Assembly: GCA_947589005.1 (NCBI GenBank)
Contig: CANPZO010000001.1
Span: 155,585-219,584 of the forward strand
Origin: an uncultured Clostridia bacterium
GTDB taxonomy: Bacteria; Bacillota; Clostridia; UMGS1883
DNA: 64,000 nt
Reading direction: 5' to 3'
Shown here: positions 17,367-26,312 of the stretch, piece after piece
Layout of the letters: every line of letters begins with the position of its first letter
Numbering within the stretch: position 1 is the first letter of the stretch
Notes under the pieces: generated by a model
What the model saw: only the letters and a program-made list of their open reading frames with translations
Told to the model about the DNA's origin: nothing
Database searches by the model: none
Program-made: the position numbers and the translations under genes

Positions 17367-18557
17367 TTACTCTATAACGCCCTGCTCAAGCAGTTCGATA
17401 AACTGCTTGGCGGTACGGGGGCTGCGTCCGCCGTGGCGGATGGCGTGGGCCTCGGCCTTCACAAGGAGGCGGTCGGTGTCCATGGTTATGCCGTGCTCGC
17501 GGGCGAGGCTTTCAACGATTTCACAGTACAGCTCCTTTTCCGGTTTCAAAAAGGTCACGGTCAGGCCGAAGCGGGCCGCGAGACTGAGCTGCTCCTGCCG
17601 GGTGTCCGAGGCGTGTATCTCGTCCCCCTCCCTGTCGCCCATGGTTTCTCTGACCAGATGGCGGCGGTTGCTGGTGGCGTAAATGGCGGTATTGCGTCCC
17701 CGGCTGCCGACGCTGCCCTCAAGTATGGCTTTAAGGGCGGCAAAATCCGCGTCGCCCGAGCCGAAGCTGAGGTCGTCGATAAAAATTATGAACTTGAGAG
17801 GGCTGCCCTCGAGACTGTCCATGAGCCCGGGCAGCATATAGAGCTGGTCCTTTCGCACCTCGATAAGACGCAGGCCCCTGTCCTTCATGGCATTGGCAAT
17901 GGCCTTCACGGTGCTGCTCTTGCCGGTGCCGGCGTCCCCATATAGAAGGACGTTGTTGGCCCCGCGGCCCTCGATAAGAGCCAGAGTGTTTTTTAGCACG
18001 GTCTCCCTCTCCCGCTCGTAGCCGTACAGCCCCTCCAGCGTCTGCGGGTCGGGGTGACGGACGGGCACGGGTGAGCCGCCGCCGTCGAGGGTGAACATAT
18101 GATACTCCACAAAAATACCATAGCCCTTGGTTGGTATCTCGGCGACGCGGCGGCGAAAGACCTCGGCGGCATCGACCTCGCGGCCGTCAAACTCGGGCAG
18201 AGGCATACCGGCGCCTATACCCTCGGTCAGCTCGCCGCAGTCAAGGGACGCCAGCTCGTCCAGTATCTCAAGCTCCGCCTCAAGCCTTTCCTCAAGAAAG
18301 GGGCCGGGCCGCCTGCCGGAAATAACGCGCTCCACATAGGGATTTTCGTCCCCGGCAATATAGTCGAGGATCCAGTCGGCGAGACTGTCGCCCTTTTTGT
18401 ACAGCTCGTATACAAAGGCGCAGTAAAGCTCCGCGGCGCCGGCGGTCCCTCTGCCCCGCAAAAACTCCCGAAGGCCACGGATAAGTGGTTCGTCCAAAAT
18501 TTTTCTGAATATGACAAGCGTCCCAAGCTTGTCGTTAAGCCGCTCAAATTTGTCCAT
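17367..18557 (-). CDS. DUF815 family AAA+ ATPase
   Basis: A 396-aa protein. The C-terminal two thirds is a AAA-type ATPase: Walker A LLYGDAGTGKSST (about residues 202-214), Walker B FIIFIDDLSF, and sensor-like IYATSNRRHLV, which is the layout of DUF815 proteins. The N-terminal ~170 residues are family-specific. The biological role is not established. TGAGGAGA stands before the ATG. It is a monocistronic minus-strand gene, with the YesL-like operon promoter close beyond its stop. Confidence 0.85.
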   Translation of the reverse strand: MDKFERLNDKLGTLVIFRKILDEPLIRGLREFLRGRGTAGAAELYCAFVYELYKKGDSLADWILDYIAGDENPYVERVISGRRPGPFLEERLEAELEILDELASLDCGELTEGIGAGMPLPEFDGREVDAAEVFRRRVAEIPTKGYGIFVEYHMFTLDGGGSPVPVRHPDPQTLEGLYGYERERETVLKNTLALIEGRGANNVLLYGDAGTGKSSTVKAIANAMKDRGLRLIEVRKDQLYMLPGLMDSLEGSPLKFIIFIDDLSFGSGDADFAALKAILEGSVGSRGRNTAIYATSNRRHLVRETMGDREGDEIHASDTRQEQLSLAARFGLTVTFLKPEKELYCEIVESLAREHGITMDTDRLLVKAEAHAIRHGGRSPRTAKQFIELLEQGVIE

Positions 18558-18641
18558 ATTATCTCCTCACTTAAAAAATGACAGACACTCCGTATCTGCC
18601 ACAAAACACAGGTCGTTAGCCCGATAAAACGCTTCATTTAC

Positions 18642-18671
18642 ATTATAACAGCTTGTTCTTCACCGCCGCAA
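18642..18671 (-). promoter_or_regulatory. Possible promoter of the DUF815 gene
   Basis: Read on the minus strand: TTGCGG, 18-nt spacer, TATAAT. Confidence 0.5.
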
Positions 18672-18680
18672 GGGTAATTT

Positions 18681-18820
18681 TACAAAAAATCCCCGGGGCA
18701 TGGCCGGTATTTTTGTACAAATCAACAAAAAAAATGACAGAGCGCGTCAGCGTCTGCCACTAAAAAGGAGGGAAAATGAAAAAAGTTTTCGTACCCTCAT
18801 CGAGTACACATATATATTAG
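18681..18820 (+). other. Intergenic structure and a 14-codon ORF with a strong ribosome site
   Basis: The 465-nt gap before the PBP gene holds an inverted repeat (TACAAAAA 18681-18688 and TTTTTGTA 18710-18717) and two related short hairpins of pattern TGACAGA...TCTGCCA (near 18579-18603 and 18732-18759). An AGGAGGG lies 4 nt before ATGAAAAAAGTTTTC; that frame (18776-18820) encodes only 14 residues, MKKVFVPSSSTHIYY. It could be a leader peptide or chance. Nothing else is seen in the gap. Confidence 0.3.
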
Positions 18821-18951
18821 CATATTATTTTCCCCGTCACAAGGGGCATTTTATTACAATTCTACAATATTTATCGAGGATTTTTGTGCAATACTTACAA
18901 AGGGACAAAAATCCGTAAAATTAAGGCGTATTTACGGCCTTTTGTAATACT

Positions 18952-18980
18952 TTTTTAATTATTTTGATTTAGAATATAAT
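18952..18980 (+). promoter_or_regulatory. Likely promoter of the class A PBP gene
   Basis: TATAAT at 18975-18980 in a very AT-rich stretch; the -35 (TTTTTA, 18952-18957) is poor. It lies 42 nt before the start codon. Confidence 0.45.
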
Positions 18981-19022
18981 AGATAGTATATGTATACGCT
19001 TACTTTTATCGGAGGTGCGATC

Positions 19023-21794
19023 ATGCCAAAGGATATAGATAAATCCGCCGTAGGCACAGGTTCCAAAAAAACCGCCGCCGGCAAAGACCCGTCGGCGTCC
19101 GCCAGGCCGGGCAGTTCCCTTAAGGACTCCACCCGCACGAGGGGGGCGTCAGTTGACGCAAGGACGGAGAAATCCCCTTCGTCAAGGACATCTGACGGCT
19201 CATCGTCCCCGAGGTCCTCAAGGGGCGGACGCCCGTCGAAGAAAACGAGGAAAAAGCGCAGCGTGGGCATGGTGATACTGCTGTCCCTGCGGAATGTTCT
19301 CATAGCTCTTCTGCTGATAGCACTGTTGATAGGGCTTATTGTCGCGGGCATAGTCGCGGGCGCTCTTTTCGGCTACGTCGAGACCATCGACCCCATCGAC
19401 ATAAATCAGATAAAGCTGAACATGACGTCCATGGTTTACGTCACCGACCCCGACGGCAACACCGTTGAGGTGGAGCGGCTCTACGACAATGAAAACCGGA
19501 TTTGGGTAGATTTGGACGACATACCGGAGGACCTGCAAAACGCTTTCATCGCCATTGAGGACGAACGCTTCTGGAGTCACAAGGGCGTGGATATAAAGCG
19601 CACCCTCGGCGCGGCGGTGACCTACGTGTACAACAAGGTCAGAGGCACCGACAACCACACCTTCGGCGGTAGCACCCTGACCCAGCAGCTTATAAAGAAC
19701 CTGACCGGTGAAAAGGATTACAGGCCCGAGCGTAAAATTCAGGAGATATACCGGGCTTTCAAGCTGGAAAATGAACTTTCCAAGGAAGAAATTCTCGAAT
19801 ACTATCTGAACACCATATATCTAAGCCAGCAGTGCAACGGCGTTTCGTCGGCGGCCAACACCTATTTCGGCAAGTCGGTGTCACAGCTGACCTTGGCCGA
19901 GTGCGCCTGCATAGCGGGCATAACGCAGTCTCCCACCAAATACGACCCCTACCAGAACCCCAAGAACAATAAGGCCCGTCAGGAGGTCGTGCTCGGCAAG
20001 ATGCTCGAGCTCGGCAAGATAACTCAGTCCGAGTACGACGCGGCCGTAAAGGAAGAGCTCAGCTTTGTTCCCCTCAAAACCGAGGAGGAAATAACTTACA
20101 ACAGCTATTATGTGGACGCGGCCATAAATCAGATAATAGCCGACCTTATGACCCAGTACGGCTACACCAAGGACATTGCCAGCCGCGTTCTCTTCAACGC
20201 CGGTCTGAAGATATATCTGGCGCAGGACACCGAAATTCAGAAGATTATGGACGACGTATACGCCGACCCAAGCTCCTTCCAAAAGGGACGCGGCGAGGTA
20301 CAGCCTCAGTCCGCCATGGTAATTATGGATCCCTACACCGGCCAGGTGAAGGCTCTTTGCGGCGGCCGCGGAGATAAGGAGGGCAATCTTACCCTCAACC
20401 GCGCCACCCAGTCCACCCGTCAGCCCGGCTCTACCATCAAGCCCGTGGCGGTTTACGGACCGGCCATCGAGTACGGGCTCATAACGCCCAGCACGGTTAT
20501 AAACGACGCGCCCGTGACCTACAACGGCTGGTCGCCCAAGAACGTGGACGGCCGTTTCAAGGGCAACGTGTCGGCACGCAACGCCCTGGCCAACTCCAGG
20601 AACGTGCCGGCGGTAAAGGTCTGCCGTTATTTGGGCGTTGAAAATTCCTTCAAGTACTTAAGCGAAAGACTTCACGTCTCTACTCTTGACCCCGTAAACG
20701 ACATGGACCTTGCGCCCATGGCCCTCGGCGGCCTTACCAACGGCGTGAGCGTCCTTGAGCTCACCGCCGCTTACTGCGCCTTTGTGAACGACGGCTTCTA
20801 CAACAAGCCCCTGCTCTATACAAAGGTGGAGGACGCCAGCGGGAACATAATTCTGGACGGCAAGCCCACCAATGAGATAGCCATGAGCGAAAACACCGCC
20901 GCGGACGTAATCTCCATGATGAAGGACGTTGTCAGCTACGGAAGCGGCACCATGGCCAACTTCAGCGGCATGGAAATCGCCGGCAAAACCGGTACTACCG
21001 GCACATCCACCAGTAACGACCGGTGGTTTGTGGGCGCCACTCCTTACTATGTCGGCGCCGTATGGTTCGGCTATGACCAGCCCAAGGACCTCACGGGCTT
21101 CTCCTCCAATCCGGCGGCCCTCGCCTGGAAGAAGGTCATGCAGCCCGTACACAAGGATTTGGCTTACCGTGACTTTGAAAAGCCCGGCAGCGAGGTTTCG
21201 GTCATGATATGCAGGGAAAGCGGCCAGAGGGCCAATCCCGACTGCGAGCACGTTACGAGCGAAATGTACAGTAAGAATAAAATACCCAAAACTCGCTGCG
21301 AGCTTCATCCCTTAAAGGCCGGCAGCAAGAACACTCTGTCCGAGGGACGGAAGGTCAGCTCCGGCAGCAGCGGTAATAAGAGTTCCGACGACGATGACGA
21401 CGACGATAAGGACGATAAGAAAGAGGGCTCCGGCGAGGGTACAGGCTCCGATACCGGAACAGGCTCCGGCGAGGGTTCCGGCACCGGTACGGGCACAGGC
21501 GAAGGGACCGGAAATTCCGGTTCGGGAGAAGGCTCCGGCGAGGGCTCGGGTACGGGTACGTCCGGCGCCGGCACAGGGACCGAAACGGGCAATTCCGGTT
21601 CGGGCTCAGGCACGGGCGGCTCCGAGACCGGCTCCGGCTCGACGGGCAGCTCCGACAGCGGCTCTAACGGCGGAGGCAGCACCGGAGGCGGCAGTACCGG
21701 CGGCAATTCCGGCGGAGGCTCCGACGTTCCCGTAGTAACCATCCCGCCTTCGGGCGGTGATTCCGGCGCGGGCGGCGGCGACGGAGGGATATGA
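19023..21794 (+). CDS. Class A penicillin-binding protein (PBP1A-type)
   Basis: A bifunctional peptidoglycan polymerase and crosslinker, 923 aa. It has a charged, Ser-rich cytosolic N-terminal tail of ~80 residues, one transmembrane helix (about 84-117), a GT51 glycosyltransferase domain (EDERFWSHKGVD with catalytic Glu near 179; GGSTLTQQLIKNL) and a transpeptidase domain with SxxK at S470-K473, SxN at S525-N527 and KTG at K655. The last ~140 residues are low complexity: an Asp/Lys run, then repeats of Gly, Ser, Thr and Glu. The start is the ATG at 19023 with GGAGGTG; a start at 18990 has no ribosome site. The stop overlaps the next gene. Confidence 0.92.
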   Translation: MPKDIDKSAVGTGSKKTAAGKDPSASARPGSSLKDSTRTRGASVDARTEKSPSSRTSDGSSSPRSSRGGRPSKKTRKKRSVGMVILLSLRNVLIALLLIALLIGLIVAGIVAGALFGYVETIDPIDINQIKLNMTSMVYVTDPDGNTVEVERLYDNENRIWVDLDDIPEDLQNAFIAIEDERFWSHKGVDIKRTLGAAVTYVYNKVRGTDNHTFGGSTLTQQLIKNLTGEKDYRPERKIQEIYRAFKLENELSKEEILEYYLNTIYLSQQCNGVSSAANTYFGKSVSQLTLAECACIAGITQSPTKYDPYQNPKNNKARQEVVLGKMLELGKITQSEYDAAVKEELSFVPLKTEEEITYNSYYVDAAINQIIADLMTQYGYTKDIASRVLFNAGLKIYLAQDTEIQKIMDDVYADPSSFQKGRGEVQPQSAMVIMDPYTGQVKALCGGRGDKEGNLTLNRATQSTRQPGSTIKPVAVYGPAIEYGLITPSTVINDAPVTYNGWSPKNVDGRFKGNVSARNALANSRNVPAVKVCRYLGVENSFKYLSERLHVSTLDPVNDMDLAPMALGGLTNGVSVLELTAAYCAFVNDGFYNKPLLYTKVEDASGNIILDGKPTNEIAMSENTAADVISMMKDVVSYGSGTMANFSGMEIAGKTGTTGTSTSNDRWFVGATPYYVGAVWFGYDQPKDLTGFSSNPAALAWKKVMQPVHKDLAYRDFEKPGSEVSVMICRESGQRANPDCEHVTSEMYSKNKIPKTRCELHPLKAGSKNTLSEGRKVSSGSSGNKSSDDDDDDDKDDKKEGSGEGTGSDTGTGSGEGSGTGTGTGEGTGNSGSGEGSGEGSGTGTSGAGTGTETGNSGSGSGTGGSETGSGSTGSSDSGSNGGGSTGGGSTGGNSGGGSDVPVVTIPPSGGDSGAGGGDGGI

Positions 21795-22300
21795 TGGAAA
21801 ACTATATCGAATATCTCATAAAAAAGAAATTCGGCCCAAAGGACATGGCAAAATACGTCCTTATACTGGTAGTGCTGTTTGGAGTCGTGGGGGCTATCTC
21901 CATCTCTCCCCTGGGCTGGCCCAGCGGTCTTGTGGTGCTGGCCTTCGGCGGCTACGGCTCATGGTGGCTGGCGTCCGGTTTGAGGAAGGAATTTGAATAT
22001 ATAATGACCAACGACCATCTGGACGTGGACATGATAACCGCCGGACGCAGCCGCAAGCGCGTGGCCTCGTTTGACATGGAGGCCGTCGAGCTCTGCGCCC
22101 GGATCGACGACCCGGACCGCAAGGGCGAAATGAACCGCGATTTTTCAAGGACCGTCCAGGCCGCTTCCTCACCCGACGCGAAAAACGCGCGTTTCGTCGT
22201 GTATTCCGGCGAGAAAGGGCTTGAGCTGCTGATTTTTGAGCCAAACGACAAAATCGTGGACGCCATGTCCATGTACGCCAAAAGCAAAGTTTTTAAATAA
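21791..22300 (+). CDS. Membrane protein of unknown function (DUF6106-like)
   Basis: A 169-aa protein with two adjacent transmembrane segments (about residues 22-65) and a basic and acidic cytosolic C-terminal domain (EFEYIMTNDHLDVDMITAGR, then SRKRVASFDMEAVELCARID). That arrangement resembles the DUF6106 family, which often follows housekeeping genes in Clostridia; the assignment is from memory and tentative. The ATGATG start overlaps the PBP stop, implying coupled translation. No catalytic motif is seen. Confidence 0.6.
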   Translation: MMENYIEYLIKKKFGPKDMAKYVLILVVLFGVVGAISISPLGWPSGLVVLAFGGYGSWWLASGLRKEFEYIMTNDHLDVDMITAGRSRKRVASFDMEAVELCARIDDPDRKGEMNRDFSRTVQAASSPDAKNARFVVYSGEKGLELLIFEPNDKIVDAMSMYAKSKVFK

Positions 22301-22315
22301 AATCAAGGTGTTATT

Positions 22316-23818
22316 ATGCGTTTTTTGACCACTCAGCAAATCAGGGATTTTGAGGGCCGAGTTATTACGGAGCCCGACGCTTCCCTCAAACTCATTGATA
22401 ACGCCGCAAGGACTTGCGTCAAGGAGCTTACGCCCTTTGACGCAAGCTGTGTTTTTTGCGGCAAAGGCAACAACGGCGCCGACGGATACCGCACGGCGGA
22501 GCTGCTCAAAAAGCTCGGCAGACAGGTCAGCATAGTCAGCGTCTTTGAGCCGGCGACTCCCGAATGTCGTCTGCTGGCCGACAACTGCCGCAGGGCCGGC
22601 ATAGAAATAACCCCATTTGCGGACCTGCGCGAACGTCCGCGCTGCGACGCCGTGGTTGACGCGATTTTCGGCATCGGCATAAAGGGCGAGGTAACCGGCC
22701 CGGCAAGGGCCGCCATCGAGTATATCAATTCGATGGACGCTTTCATACTGTCGGCGGACGTGCCCAGCGGCCTTGACGCCGACACCGGCGAGCCCTGCGG
22801 CTGCTGCGTCCGCGCGGATAAAACGGTGACCTTTACCGCGCCTAAGGTCGGCATGATAAACAATGCGAGCGTTGAGCCCTGCGGCGAGATAATTATTCGG
22901 GACGCCGGCATACCGGTAAACTGGGACGGGATACCGGCCTCTCAGCCGCTCACGCTGACGCCGGAATACGCCGCGTCCCTTCTCCCCCGCCGCCCACGGC
23001 TGTCCCACAAGGGGACCTTCGGCCGGCTGCTGACCTTCGTTGGCAGTCCCGGCATGATGGGCGCGGCCTCCATGGCATTGCGGGGCGCTCTCCGAGGCGG
23101 CTGCGGGCTGGTCACGGCGGTGTGCAGAAGCGGTTCGGAGCCGCTGCTCAACCTTATGGTTCCCCAGGCGGTGGCCCTGCCCACGGAACGCCTAAGCTTA
23201 CGGGGCCGTGGGCTTGCCTCGGCCGTGACAACCGCCTCGTCCATACTGATGGGCTGCGGCAGCGGCCGTGACCTGACGCCGGAATTCATAGACGCCGTTG
23301 CGGGCCGCGCAAAATGCCCCATAACCATGGACGCCGACGCCCTGAATGTGCTGGCGGAGCGCGGGCGGCTGCCGAAGAAAGGCGACCTGCTCATCACTCC
23401 GCACCCCATGGAGTTTTCCCGGTTAACGGGACTGAGCGTGAGCGAGCTTGAGGCCGACCGTCTCGGCGCCGCGAGAAGCTTTGCGGCGGAGAGCGGAGCG
23501 ACCGTCCTGCTGAAAGGGGCAAGGACGGTCATAGCCCGTCCCGACGGCGAGGCGGCGGTATCGCTCATCTCCACCTCGGCCCTTGCGAAGGGCGGCAGCG
23601 GAGACATTCTGGCGGGGCTCATCGCCTCCCTCTGCGCCCAGGGTCTGAAAACCCACGAGGCGGCGGAGCTGGGAGTGTGGCTCCACGGCAGGAGCGGCGT
23701 TATAAGCGGAGAAAAATGCGGAGAATATTCCGTCACCGCCGACGATATTATCGAAAATTTGAAATATTCCTTCACGGAGGCGATAGGCCATGGAAAATCA
23801 CGGCAGGGTCTGGGCTGA
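22316..23818 (+). CDS. nnr: Bifunctional NAD(P)H-hydrate epimerase / ADP-dependent NAD(P)H-hydrate dehydratase
   Basis: Repairs damaged hydrated NADH and NADPH. The N-terminal epimerase half (about residues 1-205) has GKGNNGADGYRTAELL and VVDAIFGIGI. The C-terminal dehydratase half (about 215-490) has the ribokinase-like GRLLTFVGSPGMMGAASMAL and the catalytic loop KGGSGDILAGLIASL. The length (500 aa) is normal for the fused form. The 3' end overlaps alr by 29 nt; this nnr-alr coupling is common in Firmicutes. Confidence 0.94.
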   Translation: MRFLTTQQIRDFEGRVITEPDASLKLIDNAARTCVKELTPFDASCVFCGKGNNGADGYRTAELLKKLGRQVSIVSVFEPATPECRLLADNCRRAGIEITPFADLRERPRCDAVVDAIFGIGIKGEVTGPARAAIEYINSMDAFILSADVPSGLDADTGEPCGCCVRADKTVTFTAPKVGMINNASVEPCGEIIIRDAGIPVNWDGIPASQPLTLTPEYAASLLPRRPRLSHKGTFGRLLTFVGSPGMMGAASMALRGALRGGCGLVTAVCRSGSEPLLNLMVPQAVALPTERLSLRGRGLASAVTTASSILMGCGSGRDLTPEFIDAVAGRAKCPITMDADALNVLAERGRLPKKGDLLITPHPMEFSRLTGLSVSELEADRLGAARSFAAESGATVLLKGARTVIARPDGEAAVSLISTSALAKGGSGDILAGLIASLCAQGLKTHEAAELGVWLHGRSGVISGEKCGEYSVTADDIIENLKYSFTEAIGHGKSRQGLG

Positions 23819-24920
23819 GATAGACCTGGACGCCATCAGGTACAACATTGAAAATATTCGGCGCATAACCTCCCCTAACGCCATGGTAATGGCGGTGGTC
23901 AAGGCCGACGGCTACGGCCACGGCGCGGCGGAGACGGCAAAGGTGCTGCTCGGCCACGGGGCCGACCGGCTGGCGGTGGCGACGGTCGAGGAGGCAAAGG
24001 AGCTGCGGGCGCTGTTCCCCGACACGCCCGTAATGATGCTGAGCGGCGCGGACGAATTCAACGCCGCCGAAATAGTCCGGCACGGCATTATACCCACGGT
24101 CTTTGATTTGGACTTGGCAAAGGTTCTGAGCGGTGAGGCCGTAAAGCAAAACCGGACCGTAAAGGTACACATAAAGTTTGACACCGGCATGAACCGCATC
24201 GGTATTTACTGGTCCGACCCCGATTTGGCGGAGCTGGCGAAGGCAATCGCCGCCCTGCCCGGTATCGAGGTCGAGGGGGCCTTCACCCATTTTTCCAAGG
24301 CCGACGAGGAGGACCTGAGCTATGCCCGACTTCAGTTCGAGAGGTTCATGTCCTGCATTAAAAGGGTTGAGGAGGCCGGCGTACCGATAAAAATAAAGCA
24401 CTGCTGCAACAGCGCCGGCATCATGAACTTTCCCGAAATGCACCTGGACATGGTCAGGGCCGGCATCGTGCTCTACGGTCTCTACCCCTCCGATGAGGTG
24501 GACAAGAGCCTTCTGCCCCTTCGTCCGGCAATGAGCCTCAGAGCCAGAATATCCGCTGTCAAAACCGTGCCCGAGGGCAGTCTCATAAGCTACGGCGGAC
24601 GCTACCGCGCGCCGGAGGCTATGCCGGTGGGCACCGCCAGCATCGGCTACGCCGACGGCTACTCCCGCGTGCTCAGCGGGAAGGCCCGCGTGCTGGTGAA
24701 CGGACAAAAAAAAGACGTTCTGGGAAGAATTTGCATGGATCAATGTATGTTTGACATGAGAAATGTCCAAAATACTTCTGTAGGCGACAGCGTGACCCTA
24801 TTCGGAAGCGACGGAGGACAGAGCATCCCGGTCGAAGAGATCGCGGAAAAAATGGGCACGATAAACTACGAAATCGTGTGCAATATCGGAAAGCGCGTTC
24901 CCCGAATCTACATAAAGTGA
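23790..24920 (+). CDS. alr: Alanine racemase
   Basis: PLP enzyme that makes D-alanine for peptidoglycan. The PLP-binding VVKADGYGHGA is near residue 38 (Lys38), and the second catalytic tyrosine lies in IGYADGYSR of the C-terminal beta domain. The length is 376 aa. GGAGG lies 9-10 nt before the ATG, inside the end of nnr. Downstream is the RHH antitoxin and MazF toxin pair, as in Bacillus alr-ndoAI-ndoA. Confidence 0.95.
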   Translation: MENHGRVWAEIDLDAIRYNIENIRRITSPNAMVMAVVKADGYGHGAAETAKVLLGHGADRLAVATVEEAKELRALFPDTPVMMLSGADEFNAAEIVRHGIIPTVFDLDLAKVLSGEAVKQNRTVKVHIKFDTGMNRIGIYWSDPDLAELAKAIAALPGIEVEGAFTHFSKADEEDLSYARLQFERFMSCIKRVEEAGVPIKIKHCCNSAGIMNFPEMHLDMVRAGIVLYGLYPSDEVDKSLLPLRPAMSLRARISAVKTVPEGSLISYGGRYRAPEAMPVGTASIGYADGYSRVLSGKARVLVNGQKKDVLGRICMDQCMFDMRNVQNTSVGDSVTLFGSDGGQSIPVEEIAEKMGTINYEIVCNIGKRVPRIYIK

Positions 24921-24942
24921 CACGTTTTCCAACCATTGAGGC

Positions 24943-24971
24943 TTGAAGCCGGGGCATATTTGTTGTATAAT
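24943..24971 (+). promoter_or_regulatory. Promoter of the mazEF operon
   Basis: TTGAAG (24943-24948), a 17-nt spacer and TATAAT (24966-24971), 48 nt before the antitoxin start, so the pair need not depend on alr transcription. Confidence 0.75.
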
Positions 24972-25019
24972 ATTCATATATAATTAGGGATAATTCCCGG
25001 GTATGAAGGAGGAACAAAT

Positions 25020-25295
25020 ATGCCGCACCGCTGTGAAAAAGAAATCTCCCTGAGTATGCCCGACACCATGCTCTCGGAAATTGATTTTCTCGCCAAGCTT
25101 GAGAACAACAGCCGCAACGACCTCATCGTTCAGATAGTCCGCTCCTACCTTAAGGAGAAGCGGAGGCTGGAGATGAAATCCATGATGCGAGCGGGTTACC
25201 TTGAGATGGCGGAGCTCAATCTCAAAATCGCCAATGAGTCCCTTTTCACTGATGAAATTGCGTTAAGCGCCTACGAAAATTTTATCGGAGAGTGA
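25020..25295 (+). CDS. mazE: MazE/EndoAI-like ribbon-helix-helix antitoxin
   Basis: A 91-aa protein. The N-terminal half ([20 protein letters not shown], then [20 protein letters not shown]) is a ribbon-helix-helix DNA-binding fold that would dimerise and repress its own promoter; the C-terminal half would wrap and neutralise MazF. AAGGAGG precedes the ATG. The toxin gene starts 7 nt after its stop. Identification rests on fold and context, since antitoxin sequences diverge quickly. Confidence 0.85.
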   Translation: MPHRCEKEISLSMPDTMLSEIDFLAKLENNSRNDLIVQIVRSYLKEKRRLEMKSMMRAGYLEMAELNLKIANESLFTDEIALSAYENFIGE

Positions 25296-25302
25296 AAATC
25301 AA

Positions 25303-25653
25303 GTGATTGTAAAACGGGGCGATATTTTTTACGCGGACCTGAGCCCGGTGGTTGGCTCGGAGCAGGGCGGCATCAGGCCGGTGCTGGTGGTGCAGAACGA
25401 CGTGGGGAACAAGTACAGCCCCACCGTAATTGCCGCCGCCATAACCAGCCGGATAAACAAGGCCAAGCTCCCCACCCACATCGAGATAGAGGCCGCGCAG
25501 TACGGACTGCAAAAGGACAGCGTTGTGCTGCTGGAGCAGATACGAACCATAGATAAAAAGCGCCTTCGGGAAAAAATAGGACGTTTGGACGAAATACAAA
25601 TGGTCAAGGTAAACGACGCCATTTCCGTAAGCTTTGGATTGGGCGTGAGATAA
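25303..25653 (+). CDS. mazF: MazF/EndoA endoribonuclease toxin
   Basis: A 116-aa sequence-specific mRNA interferase of the PemK/MazF fold. Typical features are the opening [20 protein letters not shown], the core [12 protein letters not shown], and [18 protein letters not shown] with its catalytic Arg and Thr. The start is a GTG, with GGAGAG overlapping the end of mazE. It lies downstream of its antitoxin, in the alr-mazE-mazF order seen widely in Firmicutes, where UACAU-type cleavage is known; the cleavage site here is untested. Confidence 0.94.
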   Translation: MIVKRGDIFYADLSPVVGSEQGGIRPVLVVQNDVGNKYSPTVIAAAITSRINKAKLPTHIEIEAAQYGLQKDSVVLLEQIRTIDKKRLREKIGRLDEIQMVKVNDAISVSFGLGVR

Positions 25654-25677
25654 ATATCTGAAAGGACGGAAGAAAAT

Positions 25678-26106
25678 ATGAAAAAGCGGCTCATTGCGGG
25701 CCTTGCGGCCGGTATATTGTTTTTTGCGCTGGCCGCCACCGCCGCCGGTCCCGGTACCGACAGCGACCCGCTGATATCCAAGAGTTATATCGACACGGTG
25801 GTATATCCCTACATCGACAAAAGCGTTGCCGCCGCGGGTGGCTCGGCCCTCGAGGTGGTCAACGTCAGCGCGGGCGACTCCATCATTTGCGGAGCGGGCG
25901 CCGAGCTCATACTCCGCTCCGGCAGCGCCGAGGCCATTACCTCCCGCAGCGGCGGTCTCTGTGACACAACGGCGGGTCTCGACATAAAGGAGGGCAGCCC
26001 CGTCGCCGCCAACCATCTGCTCATAATCCCAAGGGACGACGGGCGCGGGGCCAGGGCCGTCACCGACTGCGTGTTTATGGTACGCGGGTACAGCTATATC
26101 GACTGA
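25678..26106 (+). CDS. Small secreted protein of unknown function
   Basis: A 142-aa protein with a signal peptide (MKKRLIAGLAAGILFFALAA, cleavage near residue 22). The mature part begins with a helical ISKSYIDTVVYPYID segment, followed by a compact beta-rich region (SAGDSIICGAGAELILRSGS, VAANHLLIIPRDDGRGARAV). Short secreted proteins of this kind occur in Clostridia but I cannot name a family. It lies 24 nt after mazF and may share its transcript. AAAGGACGG precedes the ATG. Confidence 0.7.
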   Translation: MKKRLIAGLAAGILFFALAATAAGPGTDSDPLISKSYIDTVVYPYIDKSVAAAGGSALEVVNVSAGDSIICGAGAELILRSGSAEAITSRSGGLCDTTAGLDIKEGSPVAANHLLIIPRDDGRGARAVTDCVFMVRGYSYID

Positions 26107-26107
26107 C

Positions 26108-26312
26108 ATAAAATGGCCCGCCCTGTAGGGGCCGGTAAGAAAACCGTGAAGAACGACGTCGGAACAAGCGATGCATCGCTTGTTCCGTTTTTTTCGCTTG
26201 AGGGCAAGCCGCCCTGCGGCGGCGTTTTTTCACCAGGAAAAAGCGTCGGAGCAAAGACAAACTTTGCCCCGACGCCGGTATGCGCCATTTTTTTACAGCC
26301 CCACTTTTCGTA
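26108..26312. repeat. Mosaic dispersed repeat, copy 4
   Basis: The ends are AAAATGG and CCCCACTTTT. Inside are a perfect palindrome GGAACAAGCGATGC / GCATCGCTTGTTCC (about 26160-26187) and further hairpins. The right end TGCGCCATTTTTTTACAGCC matches the left end of copy 1 in inverse orientation. It fills the space between two convergent genes and may act as a terminator for both. Confidence 0.65.
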
